Numbered from the stretch's first letter, positions 24,461-33,490 are shown. The stretch: 50,874 bases of DNA from Streptomyces resistomycificus (GCF_001514265.1 NZ_KQ948991.1:317016-367889), one strand, 5' to 3'. Made by a program: numbers and translations. The notes: generated by a model not told the origin, from the sequence alone.

Positions 24461-24940
24461 ATGACCGGACACACGCAGAACGAGATCGTCATCGCCGCCC
24501 CGGTCGACCTGGTCTGGGACATGACCAACGACGTCGAGAAGTGGCCGCAGCTGTTCAGCGAGTACGCCTCCGCCGAGATCACGTCCCGGGAGGGCAACCG
24601 GACCACGTTCCGGCTGACCATGCACCCCGACGACAACGGCAAGGTGTGGAGCTGGGTCTCGCAGCGGGAGACGGACCGCGACGCGCTCACCGTGCGGGCC
24701 CGCCGCATCGAGACCGGGCCCTTCGCCTACATGAACATCGTGTGGCAGTACGAGGAGGTACCCGAGGGCACCCGCATGGTGTGGACGCAGGACTTCGCGA
24801 TGAAGCCGGACGCGCCGGTCGACGACGACTGGATGACGGACAACATCAACCGGAACTCCAAGGTCCAGATGGCCCTGATCCGGGACCGTATCGAGCAGTC
24901 CGCCACGGAACGCCGGCCCGTGCCGACGCTGTCCGACTGA
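24461..24940 (+). CDS. whiE-ORFVI: SRPBCC aromatase/cyclase
   Basis: A 159-aa START/SRPBCC-fold protein: IVIAAPVDLVWDMTNDVEKW (residues 9-28) at the N-terminus and a long C-terminal helix (NINRNSKVQMALIRDRI). It is the TcmN/WhiE-ORFVI type of monodomain aromatase/cyclase that folds and aromatises the first ring(s) of the carrier-bound polyketide. It begins 1 nt after the ACP stop. Pigment enzymes of this group direct first-ring closure of long (C24) chains; that specificity is inferred from the family. Confidence 0.92.
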   Translation: MTGHTQNEIVIAAPVDLVWDMTNDVEKWPQLFSEYASAEITSREGNRTTFRLTMHPDDNGKVWSWVSQRETDRDALTVRARRIETGPFAYMNIVWQYEEVPEGTRMVWTQDFAMKPDAPVDDDWMTDNINRNSKVQMALIRDRIEQSATERRPVPTLSD

Positions 24941-24959
24941 CCCGGACGGAGACAGGACG

Positions 24960-25292
24960 ATGCACCAGTCCCTGATCGTCGCCCGCATGGCCCCGGGTTC
25001 GGCCGCGGACATCGCCAAGGTGTTCGACGAGTCGGACCGGGGCGAACTGCCCCACCTCATCGGAGTCGCCCGGCGCAGCCTCTTCCAGTTCGACGACGTG
25101 TACCTGCACCTCATCGAGTCGGAGCAGGACCCCGGCCCCGCCATCGCGAAGATGGCCGGGCACCCGCAGTTCCGGGACATCAGTGAGCGGCTGACGGCGT
25201 ACGTCACCGCGTACGACCCGGCGACCTGGCGTTCCCCGAAGGACGCCATGGCGCACTGCTTCTACCGCTGGGAGCGGGACGCCGCCTCCTGA
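24960..25292 (+). CDS. whiE-ORFVII: TcmI-family polyketide cyclase
   Basis: A 110-aa ferredoxin-like cyclase of the TcmI family: MHQSLIVARMAPGSAADIAK at the N-terminus, RRSLFQFDDVYLHLIE in the middle, and a C-terminal FYRWE typical of the family. It closes a later ring of the pigment precursor. It is the last gene of the operon, 19 nt after the aromatase, and is followed at once by a strong hairpin. Confidence 0.92.
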   Translation: MHQSLIVARMAPGSAADIAKVFDESDRGELPHLIGVARRSLFQFDDVYLHLIESEQDPGPAIAKMAGHPQFRDISERLTAYVTAYDPATWRSPKDAMAHCFYRWERDAAS

Positions 25293-25302
25293 ACCGCGAC
25301 GC

Positions 25303-25358
25303 CCAACCGCCGGTCGCCGGACACGCAAACTCTCGCGTGTCCGGCGACCGGCGGTTGG
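25303..25358. terminator. Strong bidirectional hairpin ending the pigment operon
   Basis: A perfect 24-bp inverted repeat (25303-25326 and 25335-25358, loop of 8) lies between the convergent cyclase and O-methyltransferase genes. Confidence 0.92.
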
Positions 25359-25381
25359 CACTGCCCGTTCGGGAGAGGTCG

Positions 25382-26455
25382 TCACCCGGGGACGGTGCAG
25401 TCGAACGCGTGCAGGTACGGGTTGACCGGCCGCACGTCGTCGATGACCAGGCCCGCGCCCGTCAGCCTCCCCACCATGCTCTCGGTGGTGTGCTTGGCCC
25501 CTCCGACGTTGAGGAGCAGCAGCAGGTCCATCGCGGTGCTGAACCGCATCGAGGGCGAGTCGTCGACGAGGTTCTCGATGACCACGACCCGCGCCCCGGG
25601 ACCGCCCGCCTCGATGACGTTGCGCAGGGTCCGGGTGGTGCTGTCGTCGTCCCACTCCAGGATGTTCTTGATGATGTACACATCAGCCTGGACCGGGATG
25701 GCCACGCGACAGTCACCGGGCACGACGCGCATCCGGTCCGCGAGCGCGCCGCCCGGCCGCAGCCGCGGGTCGGCGTTCTCCACCACGCGCGGCAGGTCGA
25801 GCAGGGTGCCCCGCAGCGACGGATGCTTCTCCAGCAGGCTCGCCACCACATGCCCCTGGCCGCCGCCGATGTCGGCGACCGACGCGCTCCCCGACAGGTC
25901 GAGGAACTGCGCCACGTCCCGCGCGGACTGCACGCTGGAGGTCGTCATGGCCCGGTTGAAGACGTCGGCCGACTCCGGGGCGTCCTCGTTGAGGTAGACG
26001 AAGAACTCCTTGCCGTAGAGGTCCTCGACGACGTTGCGGCCGGAGCGCACCGCCTCGTCCAGCCTCGGCCACGCGTCCCAGGTCCACGGTTCGGTGCACC
26101 ACAGGGCGATGGCGCGCAGGCTGTCCGGGTCGTCCTCGCGCAGCAGCCGGGACATGTCGGTGTGCGCGAACGTCCCGTCCTGCTGCTCGGCGAAGATGCC
26201 GTAGCAGGTCAGGGCCCGCAACAGCCGTCGCAGCGGCTTGGGTTCGGTCTTCACCGCCGCCGCGAGGTCCTCTGCGGCCAGCGGGGTGTCCCCGAGGGCG
26301 TCGGCGACCCCCAGCCGGGCCGCCGCGCGCAGGGCGGCCGCGCAGGCCGCCCCGAACACGAGCTCCCTGAGCCGCATGGACGGCGGCGGGGCGCCGCCGT
26401 CCGTCCCGGGTGTCCGCGGGGTGCGGTCGGTCGATGCGATCCGAGCGGTCGTCAT
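25382..26455 (-). CDS. SAM-dependent O-methyltransferase (polyketide type)
   Basis: A 357-aa class I methyltransferase of the DnrK/TcmN-C/hydroxyneurosporene type. An N-terminal winged-helix dimerisation domain (about 28-120) precedes the SAM site VADIGGGQGHVVASLL (about 188-203) and the acidic loop of strand 2. A later block, VYIIKNILEWDDD, holds the usual general-base region in the form KNILEWDD rather than KxVLHDW. The substrate is probably a phenolic hydroxyl. It is convergent with the pigment operon and could methylate the pigment, but it has its own transcript. Confidence 0.87.
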   Translation of the reverse strand: MTTARIASTDRTPRTPGTDGGAPPPSMRLRELVFGAACAAALRAAARLGVADALGDTPLAAEDLAAAVKTEPKPLRRLLRALTCYGIFAEQQDGTFAHTDMSRLLREDDPDSLRAIALWCTEPWTWDAWPRLDEAVRSGRNVVEDLYGKEFFVYLNEDAPESADVFNRAMTTSSVQSARDVAQFLDLSGSASVADIGGGQGHVVASLLEKHPSLRGTLLDLPRVVENADPRLRPGGALADRMRVVPGDCRVAIPVQADVYIIKNILEWDDDSTTRTLRNVIEAGGPGARVVVIENLVDDSPSMRFSTAMDLLLLLNVGGAKHTTESMVGRLTGAGLVIDDVRPVNPYLHAFDCTVPG

Positions 26456-26486
26456 GTGCCGCCCTCCTTCTTGCCGTTCATGCCGG

Positions 26487-27548
26487 TCAGCACAGTCCCG
26501 CGGGCTTGGACGCCCCGCACGAGTTGCCCGAGAAGATGTTGCTCTCGCCGGTGTCCGTGTTGACGAGGTCCGCCGGAGAGTTGCCGCTCAGCTGGTTGTC
26601 GGCGATCCGGTTGCGCTCGCCGGGGGTGCCCACGAAGCTCTTGAACAGGACGATGCCGCCCGACAGCGAGGACTTCCCGGCGTTGTCCGTGACCCGGTTG
26701 CCCGTCACCAGGGTGTCCTCGGTGCCGGTCAGGACGATGCCGGAGCCCTGCAGGGCCTCCAGGCGGGCGGTCTTGGGGCAGGACTTGTTGTTGCCCTCGA
26801 CGCGGTTGTCGCGCACGGTCAGGGCGCCCGCCCTCGGCTTGTTCTCGTCGCCGACGACGAAGACACCCGCGCAGTTTCCGGTCATGAGGTTGTCCGCCAC
26901 GGTGAGGTTGCGCAGGCGCCGGACGGTGAGGCCGATCCGGTTGCCCTCCAGGCGGTTGCGCGCGACCACCGTCCCCTCGGTGTCGGCGGCGCCCTCCTCC
27001 GCCTTGATCGCGTTGGCGAGGAACAGGCCCGCGTCGCCGTTGTCGCGGGCGGTGTTCTTCCTGAACACCCCGCGGACCGAACGCTCCTGGGCGATGCCCC
27101 ACACGCCGTTCTTCACCGCGGTCACGTTCCGCACGGTCAGTCCGTCGGTCGCCAGGGCGAACACGCCGGAGCCGGCGAAGCCGGTCACGGTCAGGGAGGC
27201 GACGGTGACGTCCTCGACGTTGCGGTCCTTCGTGCCGACCACACAGATGCCGTTGCCGTCCTCGGCACATCTGTCGGCGGCCTTCTCCGTGCTCGGTTGG
27301 ATGACCGTCTCGCGGCCCATGCCGCGCAGGGTGATCCCGGGCGTGGTGACCGTGACGCTCTCGCGGTACGTGCCGGTGGTCAGGAGGACGGTGTCTCCCG
27401 GTTCGGCGGCGTCCACCACTTTCTGGATCGACTCACCCGGAAAGACCACGTGGGTCATATGGGCGGCACCCGCCGGCGGGGCGGCCCCGAGCCCCGCCCC
27501 GATGATCGCTGCGGTACACGCCAGGTAGGCGATATGGCATTTCGTCAT
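26487..27548 (-). CDS. Secreted right-handed parallel beta-helix protein
   Basis: About 353 aa. After a signal peptide (LACTAAIIGAGLGAAPPAGA) the protein has a NosD/pectin-lyase-like beta-helix. It opens with FPGESIQKVVDAAEPGDTVL and then has many turns of about 22 residues of the GNRIGLTVRRLRNLTVADN type. Cys residues near the middle and the C-terminus (SCGASKPAGLC) may form a disulphide. No catalytic residues can be named. The ATG at 27548 is chosen; a GTG three codons upstream is also possible. Such proteins often bind or cleave polysaccharide. It lies divergent from the sugar importer operon. Confidence 0.75.
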   Translation of the reverse strand: MTKCHIAYLACTAAIIGAGLGAAPPAGAAHMTHVVFPGESIQKVVDAAEPGDTVLLTTGTYRESVTVTTPGITLRGMGRETVIQPSTEKAADRCAEDGNGICVVGTKDRNVEDVTVASLTVTGFAGSGVFALATDGLTVRNVTAVKNGVWGIAQERSVRGVFRKNTARDNGDAGLFLANAIKAEEGAADTEGTVVARNRLEGNRIGLTVRRLRNLTVADNLMTGNCAGVFVVGDENKPRAGALTVRDNRVEGNNKSCPKTARLEALQGSGIVLTGTEDTLVTGNRVTDNAGKSSLSGGIVLFKSFVGTPGERNRIADNQLSGNSPADLVNTDTGESNIFSGNSCGASKPAGLC

Positions 27549-27557
27549 ATTCCGCAC

Positions 27558-27911
27558 GTTATGACCTGAAGGTCCGTAAACCGGCCGGATAGACCATCCG
27601 GTGGCGTGTCATACGCACCCCCCGGATGACCCGCAACGAACTCACGCCGGACCCTCGGCGGCCTCACGCCGGACCCGCGGCGGCCTCCGCCGGACGCGGC
27701 CGGCTGCCGACCGTGGTGCGCAGGCGTCGCCGCTTCGCCTTCGGCGACGCCTGCCCGCCGGGCTCGGCGGATCAACACCACGGCCAGGGCCCCCAGGGTC
27801 CCCCGTCCCGCCGCGTCCGGCACGCGGGCCGGGCCGAACGGGTAGCGCGGGGCACGAACGCCGGGGACGAGGACGCTCTAAATCGGGATGAAACCGGAGA
27901 TTTGTATACGC
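27558..27911. other. Gene-free divergent region with a 13-bp hairpin
   Basis: About 350 bp with no convincing frame. The main structure is GCAGGCGTCGCCG-N9-CGGCGACGCCTGC at 27720-27754, a perfect 13-bp stem. It stands between divergent genes, so it is either a leader element, the terminator of a lost gene, or an operator. Confidence 0.55.
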
Positions 27912-27942
27912 TTGACATCAAACGCTCATTACGGTGCAAGAT
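27912..27942 (+). promoter_or_regulatory. Probable vegetative promoter of the sugar importer
   Basis: TTGACA (27912-27917) and CAAGAT (27937-27942) are separated by 19 bp in an AT-richer patch, 27 nt before the start codon. The spacing is a little long for a HrdB promoter. Confidence 0.45.
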
Positions 27943-27968
27943 CAGGCACGTCTCGTGAGGAACCGAAG

Positions 27969-29087
27969 ATGGGTCTCGGTGTCGGCCTTCCGGCCGTGAA
28001 GCGCAGGTCCGCCGGTCGCGTGTGTGCCGCGGTCGCGCTCGCCGCCGGTGTGACCCTGACCGGTGCCTGCGGCGAGGACGGCACGGGCGGCGGGGACGAC
28101 GGCGACAGCCTCAGCGTCGGCGTACTGATGCCGGGGGGCGGCGCCTCGCGCTTCGGACAGTTCGACAGGCCCCTGATCGAGCGGAAGCTGAAGCAGCTGT
28201 GCCCGGACTGCCCCGCGGCGACCGTCGCCGCCACCCCCGAGCCGGCCGTCCAGCGACAGCAGCTCGAGGCCATGATCACCAAGGGTGTGGACGTCCTGAT
28301 CGTCGCCGCCGTCGACCCCAAGGCGCTGCGTTCGTCGGTCGAGTCCGCGGACCGCGCCGGCATCCCGGTCGTCGCCTACGACCGGCTCGCACAGGGCCCC
28401 ATCTCCGGGTACGTCACCTTCGACGGCGCGACGGTCGGCAGGCTCCAGGGCGAGGCCCTGGTGAAGGCCATGGGCCCGAAGGCGGACGGCGGCCAGATCG
28501 TCATGATGAACGGCGCCACGACCGATCCCAACGCCGACTGGTACAAGCGGGGCGCGCTCTCCGCCCTCGAGGGCAAGGTCAGGATCGGCAAGTCGTACGA
28601 CACCGTCGGCTGGCGGCCGGAGAACGCCTACGTCAACATGTCCGGCGCGATCGCCGCGCTGGGCCCGGGCAACATCGACGGCGTCCTGGCCGCCAACGAC
28701 AGCCTCGCCGGCGCCGTGGTCTCCGCCTTCCACGCCACCGGGGTCAAGCGCCTGCCCCCGGTCACCGGCCAGGACGCCGACCTCGCGGCCGCACAGCGCA
28801 TCGTGGCGGGCGACCAGTACATGACCGTGTACAAGCCGTTCAAGCCGGCGGCCGACGCCGCCGCCGAGATGGCCGTCGCCCTGGGGCGCGGCGAGACGGT
28901 CCGGTCCATCGCCACCGGCACCGTGGACAGCCCCACCACCGAGGACATCCCCGCGGTCCTGCTCCCGTCGGTCGCGGTGACGGCAGGCAACATCGAGGAC
29001 ACCCTGGTGAAGGACGGTATGTACACCGTCGACCAGATCTGCACCCCGAAGCTCCGGCCCGCCTGCGACCGGGCCGGACTCACCTGA
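27969..29087 (+). CDS. Sugar ABC transporter substrate-binding lipoprotein
   Basis: A 372-aa lipoprotein. The signal peptide has the lipobox LTGAC (Cys near 34) and a Gly/Asp-rich linker. The mature part has the periplasmic sugar-binding fold of the XylF/RbsB class: VGVLMPGGGASRFGQFDRPL, then ITKGVDVLIVAAVDPKAL and GIPVVAYDRL. A Cys pair (LCPDC) lies near residue 75. It should catch a monosaccharide outside the cell for the ATPase and permease encoded next. The start ATG follows GAGGAACC. The exact sugar (xylose, fructose or another) cannot be told. Confidence 0.9.
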   Translation: MGLGVGLPAVKRRSAGRVCAAVALAAGVTLTGACGEDGTGGGDDGDSLSVGVLMPGGGASRFGQFDRPLIERKLKQLCPDCPAATVAATPEPAVQRQQLEAMITKGVDVLIVAAVDPKALRSSVESADRAGIPVVAYDRLAQGPISGYVTFDGATVGRLQGEALVKAMGPKADGGQIVMMNGATTDPNADWYKRGALSALEGKVRIGKSYDTVGWRPENAYVNMSGAIAALGPGNIDGVLAANDSLAGAVVSAFHATGVKRLPPVTGQDADLAAAQRIVAGDQYMTVYKPFKPAADAAAEMAVALGRGETVRSIATGTVDSPTTEDIPAVLLPSVAVTAGNIEDTLVKDGMYTVDQICTPKLRPACDRAGLT

Positions 29088-29129
29088 CCAGCCCGACCAG
29101 CCCGACCCGAAGGTCGTAGGAGGTGGCCC

Positions 29130-29906
29130 GTGGTTCAGCCCCTGCTGGCGTTGCGCGGCGTCTCCAAGCGCTTCGCCGCCGTCCAGGCGCTGGTGGACGT
29201 CGAGCTGGAGATCAGGGCCGGGGAGGTGGTCGCCCTGGTCGGCGACAACGCCGCCGGCAAGTCCACCCTGGTGAAGGTGATCTCGGGCGTCGGGCCGGCC
29301 GACAGGGGCGTCGTCGAGTGGGAGGGCAGGACGGTCCAGATCAGGAGTCCGCAGGACGCCCAGGCCCTCGGGATCGCGACCGTCTACCAGGACCTCGCGA
29401 TGTGCGGAAACCTCGACGTCGTCGCCAATCTCTACCTGGGCCGGGAGATTCACCGGTTCGGCGTTCTCGACGAGGTGGAGATGGAGCGCCGGACCCGCGA
29501 GCTGCTGCAGACCCTGTCCATCCGTATCCCGGACGTACGGGCGCCGCTGGCCACGCTGTCCGGCGGTCAGCGGCAGGTCGTCGCGATCACCCGTTCGTTC
29601 CTCGACCCGCCCCGGCTGCTGCTGCTCGACGAGCCGACCGCCTCCCTGGGCATCGAGCAGACCAACCAGCTCCTGGACCTGATCGAGGAGCTGCGCGACC
29701 GGGGCGCCGGGGTGCTCCTGATCAGCCACAACATGGGGGACATCAAGGCGGTCGCCGACCGGGTGGCGGTCCTGCGCCTGGGCCGTAACAACGGTCTCTT
29801 CAACGTGAGCACCACCTCCCAGGAGCAGATCATCTCCTCCATCACCGGCGCGGTGGACAACACCGCCGCCCACCGCCCGGCGAACCCCGAGGAGGTGTGG
29901 CCGTGA
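29130..29906 (+). CDS. Sugar ABC transporter ATP-binding protein (single domain)
   Basis: A 258-aa cytosolic ATPase with Walker A GDNAAGKST, the Q-loop in TVYQDLAM, signature LSGGQRQ, Walker B LLLLDEPTA and the switch His in ISHNM. Unlike XylG/RbsA (about 500 aa, two domains), only one ATPase domain is present. This matches FrcA-type subunits that form a homodimer. The GTG at 29130 follows AGGAGGTGG. The stop overlaps the start of the permease gene (GTGA). Confidence 0.93.
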   Translation: MVQPLLALRGVSKRFAAVQALVDVELEIRAGEVVALVGDNAAGKSTLVKVISGVGPADRGVVEWEGRTVQIRSPQDAQALGIATVYQDLAMCGNLDVVANLYLGREIHRFGVLDEVEMERRTRELLQTLSIRIPDVRAPLATLSGGQRQVVAITRSFLDPPRLLLLDEPTASLGIEQTNQLLDLIEELRDRGAGVLLISHNMGDIKAVADRVAVLRLGRNNGLFNVSTTSQEQIISSITGAVDNTAAHRPANPEEVWP

Positions 29907-31165
29907 AGGGGAGGCGGGCCGGGGCAGGGACCTCCGGGTCCGAGCCCCCGGCCGGCCGGCGAGGCGGCGGAGGGCGCCGCGGGCGGCTCAGGGCGTACGT
30001 GGACGCGGGGCGCCGCAGACTCCACGAGGGTGAACTCGGACCGGCCCCGGCCCTGCTCGCTCTCGCCGTGACCTGGACGGTCTTCCAGGGCCTGAACGAG
30101 AACTTCCTCTCGCCGCGCAACCTGTCCGTGCTCAGCGTGGACATCGTCGGGACCGGCATGGTCGCCGTCGGCGTCGTCTTCGTCCTGCTGATCGGTGAGA
30201 TCGACCTGTCGGTGGGCTCCCTCGCCGGCCTGTCGGGGGCCCTTTTCGCGGCGCTGAACGTCAACCTCGGCATGGCGGAGTGGCTCGCCGTGCTCCTCGC
30301 GGTGGCGTGCGGTGCGGCCACCGGTGCGGTCCACGGGTTCTTCTTCACCAAGATCGGCGTGCCCGCGTTCGTGGTCACCCTGGCGGGCCTGCTGGCCTGG
30401 AACGGCCTGATGCTCTTCCTGCTGGGGCCGGAGGGCTCCATCAGCTTCAGCGACGACGGGCTGGTCGCCACGCTGACCAGCCGCTACTTCGGCGCCGCCG
30501 CCGTCACCTACGGCCTGGCGGTGCTCGGCACGGCCGGGTACGTCCTCGTCGCCTTCCGCGACCGCCGCCGTCGAGGCGCCGCCGGGATGCCGTACCGGCC
30601 GGTGGGCGAGATCTGGGCGCGGGCCGTCCTGCTCGCGGTGGTCGCGTTCACCACCGTGTACGTGCTGGGCCGGTTCGAGGGCCTGCCGCTGGCGCTCCTG
30701 ATCTTCCTCGGCGTCATCGTCGCCTCGGACCTCTGCCTGCGCCGCACGCCCTACGGCCGTCAGGTCCTCGCCCTGGGCGGCGGCGTGGAGGCGGCCCGGC
30801 GGGCCGGCGTCGACGTGGCACACGTACGGATCACGGTGTTCCTGGTGTCGGGGACGCTGGCCGCGGTCGGCGGCCTGTTCGTCGCCTCCCGGCTCACCTC
30901 GGCGACCCAGGTGCCGGGCTCCGGCATGCTGCTGATCAACGCCATCGCCGCCGCCGTCATCGGCGGCACCAGTCTGTTCGGCGGACGGGGCTCGACCTGG
31001 TCCGCGCTGCTGGGCGTGCTCATCATCCAGTCGATCGCATCGGGCATGGCCCTGCTGGGAGTCCAGCCCGCGGTCCAGTTCATGATCACCGGCGGTGTGC
31101 TGCTCACCGCGGTGGCCCTCGACTCGCTGGCCCGCCACGCCGCGGAGTCACGCGGCCGGGCCTGA
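29903..31165 (+). CDS. Sugar ABC transporter permease
   Basis: A 420-aa polytopic membrane protein of the XylH/FrcC/RbsC family. About ten hydrophobic segments are present, with the family block LLIGEIDLSVGSLAGLSGAL near 97 and the C-terminal NAIAAAVIGGTSLFGGRGS. The N-terminal 45 residues are basic and disordered. The GTG at 29903 overlaps the ATPase stop and has GGAGG 7 nt upstream; another GTG two codons earlier would leave no room for the ribosome site. It completes the FrcBAC-type importer. Confidence 0.92.
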   Translation: MKGRRAGAGTSGSEPPAGRRGGGGRRGRLRAYVDAGRRRLHEGELGPAPALLALAVTWTVFQGLNENFLSPRNLSVLSVDIVGTGMVAVGVVFVLLIGEIDLSVGSLAGLSGALFAALNVNLGMAEWLAVLLAVACGAATGAVHGFFFTKIGVPAFVVTLAGLLAWNGLMLFLLGPEGSISFSDDGLVATLTSRYFGAAAVTYGLAVLGTAGYVLVAFRDRRRRGAAGMPYRPVGEIWARAVLLAVVAFTTVYVLGRFEGLPLALLIFLGVIVASDLCLRRTPYGRQVLALGGGVEAARRAGVDVAHVRITVFLVSGTLAAVGGLFVASRLTSATQVPGSGMLLINAIAAAVIGGTSLFGGRGSTWSALLGVLIIQSIASGMALLGVQPAVQFMITGGVLLTAVALDSLARHAAESRGRA

Positions 31166-31169
31166 GCCG

Positions 31170-31194
31170 GGGCCCGGGCCGGCGACCCGGGCCC
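31170..31194 (+). terminator. Hairpin after the sugar importer operon
   Basis: GGGCCCGGG-N7-CCCGGGCCC, a perfect 9-bp stem starting 5 nt after the permease stop and before the convergent lipoprotein gene. Confidence 0.75.
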
Positions 31195-31208
31195 TCAGCC
31201 GTCCGTCG

Positions 31209-31961
31209 TCACCAGGTCAGGGCGTCGGCCATGGTCGACTGCCAGTACGAGACGCGGACCGAGTCGTCGACGAACACGCCCTTCGCGGGGAGGGACGGGC
31301 GGGCGGCACTGGGGCTCTGACCGAAGTAGACCGTGAGGGACTTGGCCGTGTAGCCGTGGGAGCCGCTGCCGTCGGCCGCCGCGAGAATGACGCTCGCGTA
31401 GCCCGACTCGCCGGGGGCCAGCGTGACCACCGCCTGCGGCTTGGAGTCCTCGATGGCCGGCGGGACCGACTGGGCCTCGCCGAACCTGACGGCCGGGTAG
31501 TCGACGAGGTCACAGTTCTTCGAGCCGGTGTTGGTGACGGTGAGGAGCAGGTGGTTCAGCGGGCGGGAGACCTCCGTGGCGGTCGTCCGGGTGGAGGCGC
31601 CGGAGCAGCGGGTGGAGCCGGGCACCGAGTCCTTGGAGCCGGAGGAACCCGAGCCGGCCGTGGAACCGGAGGAACCCGAGGAGCCCGAGGAGCCCTGGGA
31701 ACCGGCCGTACCGCTCGAGCCGCCCGCGGAGCCTCCGGACGACGCGTTCGTCTGGTCGGTCCGTCCAGAGCCGGTGGAGGCTCCCTCACTCGCCTCGGGC
31801 GACGGTGTGCCTCCTTCCGTGGGCGACGCCGTGGCCGCCGAGCCGGCCGACGCGCCCTCGTCCTGGACACCCTGTCCGTTGTCGCATGCGGTCAGCGCCA
31901 GTGTGGCGGCCGTGAGCGCGGCGGCGACGAGGAAGCGGGTGCGGTGGGTGCGTGTGGACAT
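31209..31961 (-). CDS. DUF4232 lipoprotein
   Basis: A 250-aa lipoprotein: signal peptide with lipobox LALTAC (Cys near 26), a long Ser/Gly/Thr linker, then a DUF4232 domain (about 115-250; HLLLTVTNTGSKNCDLVDYP, then LAPGESGYASVILAA). The family is an Ig-like fold on the outer face of the actinobacterial membrane, role unknown. It is divergent from, and 212 bp away from, the membrane-anchored XRE regulator, which suggests a sensor-target pair. The ATG at 31961 follows GGGGA. Confidence 0.85.
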   Translation of the reverse strand: MSTRTHRTRFLVAAALTAATLALTACDNGQGVQDEGASAGSAATASPTEGGTPSPEASEGASTGSGRTDQTNASSGGSAGGSSGTAGSQGSSGSSGSSGSTAGSGSSGSKDSVPGSTRCSGASTRTTATEVSRPLNHLLLTVTNTGSKNCDLVDYPAVRFGEAQSVPPAIEDSKPQAVVTLAPGESGYASVILAAADGSGSHGYTAKSLTVYFGQSPSAARPSLPAKGVFVDDSVRVSYWQSTMADALTW

Positions 31962-32173
31962 GTGATCCCCGTGGTCTGTACGAGAGTTGGCACGGACCGC
32001 TCGACCGGGTGCCGGGAGCGGCGTGCTTGGATGGCCCAAGCTTGTGCGGCGATCTGTCCCAGCTGCCACGCCTGGCGGGCCATCCGGAACGCTGGAACGC
32101 TCGCCATAGCTCTGACCTGGGGGAACGACCTCCCCCTGGAACGGGGATCCGGGACGCGAGAGAGGGAACAAGG

Positions 32174-33490
32174 GTGGCGGGGGACGACTTCTCGGAACTG
32201 CTGGGCCGGTTGAAGGAGCGCTCCGGGCTCAGTTACGGGGTGCTCGGGAAGCGGCTGCACACGAGTACGTCCACGCTGCACCGGTACGTCAACGGGGACG
32301 CCGTGCCGACGGACTACGCGCCCGTGGAACGGTTCGCACGGGTGTGCAAGGCGACGCCCGAGGAACTGGTGGAGCTGCACCGGCGGTGGGTTCTCGCGGA
32401 CGCCCAACGGAGACGGAAGGCGGGCGGGGCTCCCGCGGAGGAACAACCGCGGGCGGCGGCACAGCCCGTGACGGAACCGGCCGACACGGAGCCCGCCGAG
32501 ACGGAGCGACGACCCGCGGCGGAGCCTGCCGAGACGCAGGCTCCCGAGACGCGGGCTCCCGCGAGGCGGCGGCGTACCGTCGTCCTCGCCGGGGCCTCCG
32601 TGGCCGCCGCCCTCGTGTCGGCCGCGCTCGTGGTGAACCTCCTGCCCGGGACGGGCGACGAGGACGAGGGCGGGAAGCAGTCCGCGGGAGCCGCCTCCCG
32701 CGCCGTCCGGAAGAGCCCCAGCACCCCCTCCGGGTCGGCCGGCGCGAAGGGCGGGTCGGCCTCACCGTCCGCCTCCGCCTCCGGCAGGGGCAGCGGCAGC
32801 GGCAGCCCCACGCCTTCCCCCTCCGTCTCAGCGACCCGGAGTGGTGGGGCCGGGGCGGCCCAGGGCGGCAGTGTCGAGGACGGGGCCACCGCGCCCAAGG
32901 TCGCGGTCGATCCGTACCGGTGGGAAGACCCGTGCAGCCAGCACTACCTGGTCGACGAGAAGCCCGAGCAGGTGCCTCCGCCGCCGAGTGAGACGGACGC
33001 GCGCGGGTGGGTCACCGCGCTCGGCGCGGTCGCCTCCGGGCAGCAGATGCTCGCACTGAACGTGCAGGGCACCGGAAAGGCCACCGTCGTCCTGGACGAC
33101 ATGCATGTGCGGGTGGTGGACAAGAGCGCCCCGCTCGCCTGGAACGACTTCGAGATGGGCGTCGGATGCGGTGGGGGTGTGCAGACGACGGCGTTCGCGG
33201 TGGACCTCGACGCCGGGCGGCCCGCGGTCTCCCCCAGGGCCGGTCAGCGCGACTTCCCCTACAAGGTGAGCGAGTCCGACCCCGAGGTCTTCTATGTCTT
33301 CGCGGACGCGCGGGCGCACAACGTGAGCTGGTACCTGGAGCTGGAGTGGTCCAGCGGTGACGAGCACGGAGTCCTGCGGATCGACGACAACGGCAGGCCC
33401 TTCCGGACGAGTGGGAGGGCGGGACGGCCCGCGTACAGCTTCCCGCTCGGTGACTCCGAGTGGTCGCCGAACCCCGACCCGTCCCGCTGA
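32174..33490 (+). CDS. Membrane-anchored XRE-type regulator with an extracellular domain
   Basis: A 438-aa protein. Residues 5-70 form a helix-turn-helix of the XRE class (LKERSGLSYGVLGKRLHTST, then LHRYVNGDAVPTDYAPVERF). A Pro/Glu linker leads to one transmembrane helix at 135-157. Outside the membrane comes a Ser/Gly/Pro-rich stalk (about 165-245) and then a folded domain of about 190 residues with Cys and aromatic residues (DPYRWEDPCSQHYLVDE). This is a one-component transmembrane regulator design. The GTG at 32174 follows GAGGGA. Its likely target is the divergent DUF4232 lipoprotein gene. Confidence 0.83.
   Translation: MAGDDFSELLGRLKERSGLSYGVLGKRLHTSTSTLHRYVNGDAVPTDYAPVERFARVCKATPEELVELHRRWVLADAQRRRKAGGAPAEEQPRAAAQPVTEPADTEPAETERRPAAEPAETQAPETRAPARRRRTVVLAGASVAAALVSAALVVNLLPGTGDEDEGGKQSAGAASRAVRKSPSTPSGSAGAKGGSASPSASASGRGSGSGSPTPSPSVSATRSGGAGAAQGGSVEDGATAPKVAVDPYRWEDPCSQHYLVDEKPEQVPPPPSETDARGWVTALGAVASGQQMLALNVQGTGKATVVLDDMHVRVVDKSAPLAWNDFEMGVGCGGGVQTTAFAVDLDAGRPAVSPRAGQRDFPYKVSESDPEVFYVFADARAHNVSWYLELEWSSGDEHGVLRIDDNGRPFRTSGRAGRPAYSFPLGDSEWSPNPDPSR

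Noticed and set aside
27545..27823. Leftward 92-codon frame upstream of the beta-helix gene
   Set aside because: Overlaps a perfect 13-bp hairpin, has no ribosome site and no family resemblance.
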